In this document: piece by piece, positions 25,483 to 32,556 of the stretch
How the letters are laid out: every line of letters begins with the position of its first letter
How positions within the stretch are numbered: the first letter of the stretch is position 1
Origin: Flavobacterium quisquiliarum
Lineage (GTDB): Bacteria; Bacteroidota; Bacteroidia; Flavobacteriales; Flavobacteriaceae
NCBI RefSeq assembly: GCF_019308285.1
Contig: NZ_WWEM01000011.1
Coordinates: 124,001-188,000, forward strand
DNA: 64,000 nucleotides
Reading direction: 5' to 3'
Notes under the pieces: generated by a model
Seen by the model: the letters and a program-made list of their open reading frames with translations, nothing else
Database searches by the model: none
Told to the model about the DNA's origin: nothing
Made by a program: the position numbers and the translations under genes

Positions 25483-27557
25483 AAATTGCTTTGTTTGGCC
25501 CTGAAAGTACAGGGAAAACAACTTTAGCAAAACAGCTTGCAGATTACTACGAAACCAAATGGGTTCCTGAATTTGCACGCGACTATCTACAAGAGAAATG
25601 GGAAGAAAATAAGCATATCTGTGTTGCCGATGACATGATGCCTATTGCTTATGGGCAGACTGCACTAGAAAATGAAAAGCTTCAAACAGCAAATAAATAC
25701 TTGTTCTGCGATACCAATTTAATGGTAACCAAAGTTTTTTCTGAAATGTATTATGGTTTTTGTGATCCGCTTTTAAATGAAGCAGCATTAAAGCATGAAT
25801 ACGATTTGTTTTTCCTGACAGATATTGATGTGCCTTGGGAAAAAGATGATATTCGAGATACTCCAGAAGGAAGAGAAACTGTTTTTTCAGTTTTTAAACA
25901 AACATTAATAGATACCAAAAAGCCTTTTATTACACTTTCAGGAGATAAAGAATGCCGTTTGAAAAAAGCAGTTTCGATTATAAATGATTTAGCTCTAGCG
26001 AAAGAAAATGGTTTTTCTTCGGAAGATTTTGTTCAGATATATAATAGAGGAATTTCTTTTGATACTATCTTGCAACAATTAAAAAATTTCGAAAAAGGAA
26101 TTGCAAAAAGCAATCTAATTCGACCTGCAACGATCAATGATGGAATTTTAAGTTTGTCTCAAAATGAGTTTCAAGAAAAAGCGCTTTTTTTTGATAATCA
26201 AAAAGATCAATTTAAGATTAAGAAGTTTGTTCCTGCGTCTGGTGCGGCTACAAGAATGTATAAGTTTTTGACTGCTTTTCTAAATGATTTTGATATTACC
26301 AAAGAAACCATAAATGCTTATATCAACAGGAAAAATGATAAAGAACTTGCCATTTTTATTGTTGGGATGGAGAAGTTTCCTTTTTTTAAAACTGTAGACA
26401 AAAAGCTTAGAGAAATTTATCCTGATTTTGAAAGTTTAGAAAGAGATTATAAAAACTATTACTTTATAAAACTATTATTATCTCCAGAGCATTTTAATTC
26501 AGCCAATAAGCCGAAAGCGGTTTTGCCTTTCCATTTGTATAAAACCCATATTGCAAATCCGATAGAGGAACATTTGAACGAATGTGTGCATTATGCATCT
26601 TCGAAAAATGTATCTCATTTGCATTTTACAGTTTCTGAAATACATCAGGATTTGTTTGAAAAAGCAGTTCTTGAGGTTAAGGATAAGATTGAAAAACCTG
26701 CCGGAATTGATATCAATATTGGGTATTCGTATCAAAATAAAAGCACAGATTCGATTACGATCGATACAAACAATAAGCTTGTAAAAGATAAAAATGGAAA
26801 TTTAATTTTTAGGCCTGGCGGACATGGTGCTTTGATTGAAAACTTAAATAATTTGGATGCTGATATTATTTTTATTAAAAATATAGATAATGTAATTCAA
26901 AATCATATCGAAGAAACTACATTGTATAAAAAAGCTTTAGCTGGTGTTTTAATTGAAATACAGCAAAAGGTTTTTTCTTGTTTAAATGCTATTGATGATA
27001 ATGAAATCAGCGAAAATCAATTAGAAGAGATTCTTCTTTTTCTAAAGGAAAAGCTAAGCATTGAAATGAATGATGATTTTAATAAGTTTACTTTTGAAAA
27101 TAAAATCACTAAAATAAAATCACTGTTGGATAGACCAATTCGTGTTTGCGGAATGGTTAAAAATGAAGGAGAACCAGGTGGAGGACCTTTTTGGGTAATT
27201 AATGATAGGGGAGCTTCTTCTCTTCAAATTGTAGAAACTTCTCAAGTTGATTTAAGCAATAAAAAACAGCTTGCAGTTTTGGAAGCTGCAACACATTTTA
27301 ACCCAGTTGATTTAGTTTGCGGAACTAAAAATTATAAAAACGAAAAATTTGATTTATTACATTTTGTTGATCAAAATGCGGGATTTATAGTAGAGAAAAG
27401 TGTTGATGGTAAAACCGTAAGAAGTTATGAATTACCAGGCTTATGGAATGGATCAATGGCAAATTGGCTGACTGTTTTCGTTGCGGTTCCTTTGATTACT
27501 TTTAACCCAGTAAAAACGGTAAATGATTTATTGAAAGCAGCACATCAGCCACAATAA
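25443..27557 (+). CDS. NadR-like kinase fused to DUF4301
   Basis: A 704-residue protein. Residues 1 to about 180 form a P-loop kinase like the ribosylnicotinamide kinase part of NadR (GPESTGKTTLA Walker A; FARDYL; FCDTN). From residue about 190 (FSSEDFVQIYNRGIS...) to the end is a complete DUF4301 domain (FVPASGAATRM, GYSYQNKSTDS, CGMVKNEGEPGGGPFW, DLVCG). There is no in-frame Met at the junction, so it is a real fusion as read. The kinase would phosphorylate the substrate brought in by PnuC, trapping it; DUF4301 has no known function but looks like a sugar-nucleotide-transferase-type protein. The start overlaps pnuC by 40 bases. Confidence 0.85.
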   Translation: MEKDLRQQKTTIIKIALFGPESTGKTTLAKQLADYYETKWVPEFARDYLQEKWEENKHICVADDMMPIAYGQTALENEKLQTANKYLFCDTNLMVTKVFSEMYYGFCDPLLNEAALKHEYDLFFLTDIDVPWEKDDIRDTPEGRETVFSVFKQTLIDTKKPFITLSGDKECRLKKAVSIINDLALAKENGFSSEDFVQIYNRGISFDTILQQLKNFEKGIAKSNLIRPATINDGILSLSQNEFQEKALFFDNQKDQFKIKKFVPASGAATRMYKFLTAFLNDFDITKETINAYINRKNDKELAIFIVGMEKFPFFKTVDKKLREIYPDFESLERDYKNYYFIKLLLSPEHFNSANKPKAVLPFHLYKTHIANPIEEHLNECVHYASSKNVSHLHFTVSEIHQDLFEKAVLEVKDKIEKPAGIDINIGYSYQNKSTDSITIDTNNKLVKDKNGNLIFRPGGHGALIENLNNLDADIIFIKNIDNVIQNHIEETTLYKKALAGVLIEIQQKVFSCLNAIDDNEISENQLEEILLFLKEKLSIEMNDDFNKFTFENKITKIKSLLDRPIRVCGMVKNEGEPGGGPFWVINDRGASSLQIVETSQVDLSNKKQLAVLEAATHFNPVDLVCGTKNYKNEKFDLLHFVDQNAGFIVEKSVDGKTVRSYELPGLWNGSMANWLTVFVAVPLITFNPVKTVNDLLKAAHQPQ

Positions 27558-27558
27558 A

Positions 27559-27963
27559 ATGGATACAGAAAAAATCACATCAGAATTAAATTTTAAAGCC
27601 GTTCGAAGCAGTGGAGCGGGAGGGCAAAACGTAAATAAAGTTTCGTCTAAAGTCGTTTTGAGTTTTGAGTTGAATGCTTCCCAAGCTTTATCTGAAGAAG
27701 AGAAATTACTTTTACAGACTAATATAGGTGCTCGTTTAACTACAGAAAACATCCTGATTTTAAACTGCGACGAAGACCGAAGCCAGCTTAAAAATAAAGA
27801 AATTGTTATCAAGAGATTCCTAGAAATTATCAAAAAAGGATTGTATGTTCCGAAAGTTAGAAAAGCTACAAAAGTTCCAAAATCTGTAATTAAGAAAAGA
27901 ATTAAAGACAAGAAAAATATTTCTGATTTAAAACAGTCTCGAAGAAAACCTAACTTAGATTAA
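27559..27963 (+). CDS. arfB: Alternative ribosome-rescue factor ArfB (peptidyl-tRNA hydrolase)
   Basis: A 134-residue protein with the release-factor GGQ motif (SSGAGGQNVNKVSSKV, Q23) and a basic C-terminal tail (IKKRIKDKKN...SRRKPN) that in ArfB enters the mRNA channel of stalled ribosomes. Length and the lack of a codon-recognition domain fit ArfB/YaeJ. It starts one base after the stop of the kinase-DUF4301 gene, thus in the same transcript. Confidence 0.92.
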   Translation: MDTEKITSELNFKAVRSSGAGGQNVNKVSSKVVLSFELNASQALSEEEKLLLQTNIGARLTTENILILNCDEDRSQLKNKEIVIKRFLEIIKKGLYVPKVRKATKVPKSVIKKRIKDKKNISDLKQSRRKPNLD

Positions 27964-27976
27964 ATCCCAATCATAT

Positions 27977-28029
27977 AAATTCCAAATTCCGAAGAATGTA
28001 CATAATATGTTTTTTGGAATTTGGAATTT
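27977..28029. terminator. Hairpin of the AAATTCCAAATTCC repeat family, likely terminator of arfB
   Basis: AAATTCCAAATTCC (27977-27990) pairs perfectly with GGAATTTGGAATTT (28016-28029), followed by CTTTTTTGG. The same word pair recurs at 39364-39410 and, in part, at 41797 and 53918. Confidence 0.65.
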
Positions 28030-28033
28030 CTTT

Positions 28034-28066
28034 TTTGGAGTTTTAAAATTTTTAACATTACCTTTG
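28034..28066 (+). promoter_or_regulatory. Promoter of the TPP riboswitch/receptor transcript
   Basis: A TTTG -33-type element at 28034-28037 and a perfect TACCTTTG (TAnnTTTG) at 28059-28066, 21 bases apart, fit the Flavobacterium consensus. Transcription would start about 28072, just at the riboswitch. Confidence 0.75.
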
Positions 28067-28075
28067 CACTGTCTC

Positions 28076-28146
28076 AAAGGGGTGCTCTAAATAACGAGCT
28101 GAGATCATACCCAAAGAACCTGAGCGAGTAATGTTGCTAAGGGAAA
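28076..28146 (+). promoter_or_regulatory. TPP riboswitch (THI element)
   Basis: The conserved THI parts are all there: GGGGTGCTC near the start, GCTGAGATCATACCC, GAACCTGAGC, and the GTAATGTTGCTAAGGGA end. It lies about 100 bases upstream of a TonB-dependent receptor, so thiamine pyrophosphate should turn off the uptake gene. Confidence 0.95.
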
Positions 28147-28244
28147 AACGACACTATCGAGCGTGCACACTTTATTTTGTCGGGAAACACATTTATTAAT
28201 TTAACAAAAGAATAATTCCCCCTTTTATTCGTAATTCTTTACGA

Positions 28245-30407
28245 ATGAAAACTTATTTTAAAGGTACTAAGGTACTAAGAAACAAAGGTTCTAAGGTTGG
28301 AAACCGTAGTAGAACCAAATCTATTTTCTTTGCTCTATTCTCTATTTTCTTTACTCTAATTTCTTCTGCACAACAGCAAGATTCAACTAAAGTAAATCAA
28401 CTTGATGATGTTTTGGTTTCTGCGGTTCGTGTTACGACAAAAACTCCGGTTACATTTAGTAATATGGATAAAAAAGAAATCAAGTATCGAAATCTCGGCC
28501 AGGATATTCCAGTTTTAATGAATTATCTGCCATCTGTAGTAACAACTACTGATGCTGGAGGCGGAATTGGTTATACCGGAATTAGAGTGCGTGGTAGTGA
28601 TGCTACAAGAGTAAACGTTACCATAAACGGAATTCCGTACAATGATGCGGAAAGTCAGGGAACTTTTTGGGTAAATATGCCTGATTTTGCTTCTTCTGTA
28701 GAAAGTCTTCAGTTACAACGCGGAGTAGGAACTTCTACAAATGGTTCTGGAGCTTTTGGTGCGAGTTTAAATATGCTTACAGATAGTTATGCAACTAAAG
28801 CTACAGGAGAAATCTCAAGTTCTTTCGGAAGTTTCAATTCCAACAAAAACACTGTAAAATTCAGTACGGGATTAATGAATGATCATTTTGAATTGGCAGG
28901 ACGTTTGTCTACAATTAAATCGGATGGTTATGTAGATCGTGCTAGTTCCGATTTAAAATCGTATTTCCTTCAGGGAACTTATGTTGGAAAAACGACTTTG
29001 ATTAAAGCTTTGGTTTTTGGAGGAACTCAGAAAACATATCAATCTTGGAATGGAATTGATGCTGAAACTTTAAATGAAAATAGAAGATATAATTCAGCTG
29101 GAGAATATACAGACGAGTTTGGAAATACTCGTTATTATGATAACGAGACTGATAATTATAATCAAGATCATTATCAATTGCATTGGAGCGAATCGATTTC
29201 CGATAAATGGAGTACAAACTTTGCTCTTCATTATACTAAAGGGAAAGGTTATTTTGAGAATTATAAACCAGATGCACTTATGGCTGAGTATAATTTGGCG
29301 CCAGCAGGAGATGTTTCGGAAACCGATTTAATTCGTCAAAAATGGTTAGATAATGATTTTTATGGAACTACTTTTTCAGCCAAATATAAAGATGAAAAAC
29401 TGGACATGATTCTTGGCGGAGGCTGGAATAAATACGAAGGAGATCATTACGGAAAAGTAATTTGGGCTCGAAATGCTTCAACTTCAGAATTAGGAGATCA
29501 TTATTATGATGATTTCTCTACTAAAACTGACGGAAATATTTTTGCAAAAGCGAATTATCAATTCACAGAAAAATTAAGTTTCTACGGAGATTTACAATAC
29601 AGAAGAGTTCGTTACCAAGCTAATAGTGCAGAAACAGGTTTGGTTGATGATACTTTTAATTTCTTTAATCCAAAAGCAGGTTTAAACTATGCTTTCAATG
29701 AAAAAAACACGCTTTATTTCTCTTATGCTCGTGCGAACCGCGAACCAAACAGAACAGATTACGAAGGTGGAAATGTAAAACCGGAAAAGCTAAATGATTT
29801 GGAGTTAGGATGGAGATTCAATTCAGAGAAATTTCAATTGAATTCGAATGTATATTTTATGGGGTACAAAGATCAGTTAATTCTAACAGGAAGATTGGAC
29901 GATGTTGGAAACCCAATTCGTTCTAATACTGATAAAAGTTATCGTTTAGGTTTGGAAGTTGATGCTACAATAGCACTTTCAGAAAAATTTACATTAAGAC
30001 CAAACTTTACTTTAAGCAGCAACAAAAATGTAGATTTAGCTGTTGACGGTGAATATTACGGAACAACTAAGATCGCTTATTCTCCGGAAGTAATTGCAGG
30101 AAACGTTATTGTATATAAACCAATTGAAAGACTATACATTTCATTGTTACAGAAATATGTTGGAGAACAATATATGAATAACATCGAATTACCTTCGGCT
30201 AAACTGGCAGATTACTTTGTAAACGATTTGAATGTTTCTTATGAAATAAGACCTAATGCTATTTTCAAATCAATTACCATTACCGGAATGGTAAATAACA
30301 TATTAGATAAAAAATATGTTTCAAACGGAGCAATGTGGGATATTTATCCATACTATTATCCACAGGCTGGAATTAATTTCTTAGCTGGATTGACGTTGAA
30401 GTTTTAA
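28245..30407 (+). CDS. TonB-dependent receptor, probable thiamine outer-membrane transporter
   Basis: A 720-residue protein with plug (RVRGSDATRVNVTINGIPYND, about residues 110-130) and barrel domains ending in aromatic LTLKF. The TPP riboswitch upstream gives the likely cargo: thiamine or a precursor. The N-terminus is odd: 28 mostly polar, basic residues coded by a repeat-like stretch (GGTACTAAGGTACTAAG) come before the hydrophobic part of the signal peptide (SIFFALFSIFFTLISSAQ), and no other in-frame ATG is available. Expected place: outer membrane, powered by TonB-ExbBD. Confidence 0.9.
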   Translation: MKTYFKGTKVLRNKGSKVGNRSRTKSIFFALFSIFFTLISSAQQQDSTKVNQLDDVLVSAVRVTTKTPVTFSNMDKKEIKYRNLGQDIPVLMNYLPSVVTTTDAGGGIGYTGIRVRGSDATRVNVTINGIPYNDAESQGTFWVNMPDFASSVESLQLQRGVGTSTNGSGAFGASLNMLTDSYATKATGEISSSFGSFNSNKNTVKFSTGLMNDHFELAGRLSTIKSDGYVDRASSDLKSYFLQGTYVGKTTLIKALVFGGTQKTYQSWNGIDAETLNENRRYNSAGEYTDEFGNTRYYDNETDNYNQDHYQLHWSESISDKWSTNFALHYTKGKGYFENYKPDALMAEYNLAPAGDVSETDLIRQKWLDNDFYGTTFSAKYKDEKLDMILGGGWNKYEGDHYGKVIWARNASTSELGDHYYDDFSTKTDGNIFAKANYQFTEKLSFYGDLQYRRVRYQANSAETGLVDDTFNFFNPKAGLNYAFNEKNTLYFSYARANREPNRTDYEGGNVKPEKLNDLELGWRFNSEKFQLNSNVYFMGYKDQLILTGRLDDVGNPIRSNTDKSYRLGLEVDATIALSEKFTLRPNFTLSSNKNVDLAVDGEYYGTTKIAYSPEVIAGNVIVYKPIERLYISLLQKYVGEQYMNNIELPSAKLADYFVNDLNVSYEIRPNAIFKSITITGMVNNILDKKYVSNGAMWDIYPYYYPQAGINFLAGLTLKF

Positions 30408-30424
30408 AGAGTCAAAATTCTCCA

Positions 30425-30464
30425 AAAAGCCCGAAGGTGTTATTTACACTTTCGGGCTTTTTTG
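30425..30464 (+). terminator. Terminator of the receptor gene
   Basis: AAAAGCCCGAAGGTGT pairs with ACACTTTCGGGCTTTT around TATTT, then a T-run. Confidence 0.9.
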
Positions 30465-30663
30465 TTTAATACTTGTCATAATTAGTTCAGATTTTTAAAA
30501 TCTAAAAAATGATAGTAACGATTAAAAGCATTTATATTATTTAACATAATACCTTGTTAATTAAATGTTAAAAATAGGTTTTTTCTTATTTTAGTTAAAT
30601 TAATTTTAGATGTTTGAATTGGTTAACCAATAACGAAATTATAAATTTTAAACCATTTTAATT

Positions 30664-30963
30664 ATGAAAAAATTAATTTTTACTGCTTTTGCAGTGGTAA
30701 TGTTAGGGGCAGTATCGAAAGCTAATACTGTAAAGGAAACACAGAATAATATTGAAGTATTATCATATACAGATTGTAATTCTTGGGCAATTGATTGGTG
30801 TGAGCGAACAATTGGTTGGAATAATACAAATCCAGTGACTTCACATAATTATTATAGACAAGTCGTAGAGTTTTGTGAAGGATTACAGATTCAATATATA
30901 GAAGCTGTAGACAGTGACTTTATAGAAATTGAAGGCGGTAGAATAGAAGCTATACAGCCTTAG
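30664..30963 (+). CDS. Small secreted Cys-containing protein, 99 residues
   Basis: Signal peptide of about 20 residues (MKKLIFTAFAVVMLGAVSKA) followed by a mature part of about 79 residues, acidic at the C-terminus (DSDFIEIEGGRIEAIQP). Three Cys (C38, C46, C71) lie in a DCNSWAIDWCERTIGW-type stretch rich in aromatic residues. No family recognised; it resembles small exported flavobacterial proteins that often occur as paralogues. A palindrome TTGGTTAACCAA lies at 30619-30630 upstream, and a strong terminator separates it from the GLPGLI genes, so it may be made in greater amount than they are. Confidence 0.65.
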   Translation: MKKLIFTAFAVVMLGAVSKANTVKETQNNIEVLSYTDCNSWAIDWCERTIGWNNTNPVTSHNYYRQVVEFCEGLQIQYIEAVDSDFIEIEGGRIEAIQP

Positions 30964-30983
30964 TATTTATTAAATTTCAATAA

Positions 30984-31021
30984 TAGAGGGCTTTGAGTTA
31001 ATAAAGCCCTCTAGTTTTTTT
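30984..31021 (+). terminator. Strong terminator between the small secreted protein and GLPGLI genes
   Basis: TAGAGGGCTTT (30984-30994) pairs with AAAGCCCTCTA (31003-31013), then nine T. It lies only 8 bases before the next ATG at 31029. Confidence 0.9.
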
Positions 31022-31028
31022 TAGTGTT

Positions 31029-31730
31029 ATGAAAAAAAAAATCGTAATTATCATTTGTCTTAGCTGTTTAAATTTGCATAGCCAGATTTCTTCGGGAAAG
31101 GTTATATACAATGTCCTGACACAAGATATTGAGTCAAATTTGAAGGATCCTAAATCTCTTTTATTGGATAAGTTGATAGTAGAAAATGCCAGAAAACAAT
31201 CTTTTATTTTAGAATTCAATAAAAACAAATCAAGTTTTACAAAAATAGAAAAATTAGCACAACCTTCTCATAAAGAAAAACTTGTTGAAAGTATAGCTTC
31301 GGGTTTTCTGACAACTCCTAATAACTACTTTTTAGATCAAAATGCAGAAAATTATTTGTTACAAACGGATGAAGGAATTCTAATTCAAAAACCTTTCAAA
31401 TCTTTAAATTGGGAAATTCTCAAAGAAAGCAAGATGGTCGATGATTATCTATGTTATAAAGCAACTTGTAATAAAGTAATTATAAATATGAAAGGAGAAG
31501 AAAAAAACATTTCAGTAATAGCTTGGTTTGCACCAAGTTTGCCTTACAGTTATGGTCCTAAGGAATTTTACGGATTACCAGGTCTCATTTTAGAGTTAGA
31601 AGAAGGAAAAACTACCTTTTTTGCCTCTGAAGTATTTATTATTGATTTGAAAAAAGAAATAGAGTTTCCTAAGGGAAAAACAATTACTGAAGAAGAATAT
31701 CGCAAAGGTGTATTAGCACAACAATATTAA
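31029..31730 (+). CDS. GLPGLI family protein
   Basis: A 233-residue exported protein, signal peptide MKKKIVIIICLSCLNLHSQ. The family motif GLPGLI is exact (YGLPGLILELEEG, near residue 190), preceded by VIAWFAPSLPYSYGP, and the WEI...DDYLCYKATC segment is also typical. The family is confined to Bacteroidota and has no known function. It and the next gene are tandem paralogues (both end ITEEEYxK / ITEEEHxK). Its start is just after the strong terminator, so expression may need read-through or a promoter in that stretch. Confidence 0.88.
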   Translation: MKKKIVIIICLSCLNLHSQISSGKVIYNVLTQDIESNLKDPKSLLLDKLIVENARKQSFILEFNKNKSSFTKIEKLAQPSHKEKLVESIASGFLTTPNNYFLDQNAENYLLQTDEGILIQKPFKSLNWEILKESKMVDDYLCYKATCNKVIINMKGEEKNISVIAWFAPSLPYSYGPKEFYGLPGLILELEEGKTTFFASEVFIIDLKKEIEFPKGKTITEEEYRKGVLAQQY

Positions 31731-31815
31731 AAATGAAGTTTTTTGTAGAAGTTGTCAAACCTATTCATGAAAATGTAAGTCAAAGTATTTGCTTGATTTT
31801 AAATAAAAATTATCA

Positions 31816-32556
31816 ATGAAATTAATTTTAAAAAACAACTTTTTTTTTGTCCTTCTTTTATTTAGCAACATTATATATTCACAAGCAGAATCAGTAACCA
31901 AAGTTCTTTACAAACTAGTGCCATACGCAATTCCTTCTGATAGAGGACTGACAAGAGAGCAAAAGGAGGGCATCGTTAAGGAAAATTTTGCAAGAGATAA
32001 AGTAGAATGCGAACTTACTTTTACAAAAAACAAAAGTGTGTTTAGTTTGATAGAAAAGCCACTACTAAATAGGGATTTTGATTATTTAAGAGAAGCCGTA
32101 TTAGTGAGTGATAAATATTATAATGATGTGGTAAACCAAAAGAAAACACGTTTTGAAGAATTAGGAGGGGAAAATTTGAATATAATTCTTCCTTATCATC
32201 AATACAATTGGGAAATTACCTCTGAAACAAAAAAAATAAATGATTATACCTGCTATAAAGCAATCTGTAGATGGAATGATTTTAATATGAGAAGAAACTC
32301 AACAGATGTGTTTAGTGCTGAAGCTTGGTTTACTCCGCAAATACCTTCATCTTTTGGACCATTAGGATTAGACGGTTTGCCTGGATTGGTTTTAGAGGCA
32401 AATTATGGAGCATCAGGAATCCATTTTTATATTGTTAAGATTGAATTTAATGTTGAGAATCCTAAAGTAAAATTTGATCCGCCAGCGGTTCAGTATATTA
32501 CTGAGGAAGAACATCAAAAAAGATTAGCAAAAGAATATGAAAACATGGGGAGATAA
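31816..32556 (+). CDS. GLPGLI family protein
   Basis: A 246-residue exported protein with signal peptide ending IIYSQ. The motif reads GLPGLV (LDGLPGLVLEANYG), after AEAWFTPQIPSSFGP. Two Cys in DYTCYKAICRW match those in its upstream paralogue (DYLCYKATCNK), so a conserved pair, maybe a disulfide or metal site. The stop shares its last base with the receptor start at 32556, so the two proteins are translationally coupled and likely work together at the outer membrane. Confidence 0.88.
   Translation: MKLILKNNFFFVLLLFSNIIYSQAESVTKVLYKLVPYAIPSDRGLTREQKEGIVKENFARDKVECELTFTKNKSVFSLIEKPLLNRDFDYLREAVLVSDKYYNDVVNQKKTRFEELGGENLNIILPYHQYNWEITSETKKINDYTCYKAICRWNDFNMRRNSTDVFSAEAWFTPQIPSSFGPLGLDGLPGLVLEANYGASGIHFYIVKIEFNVENPKVKFDPPAVQYITEEEHQKRLAKEYENMGR

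Noticed and set aside
27964..28244. Possible tRNA or small gene before the receptor
   Set aside because: The structure in this gap is fully explained by a repeat hairpin, a TAnnTTTG promoter and the TPP riboswitch.
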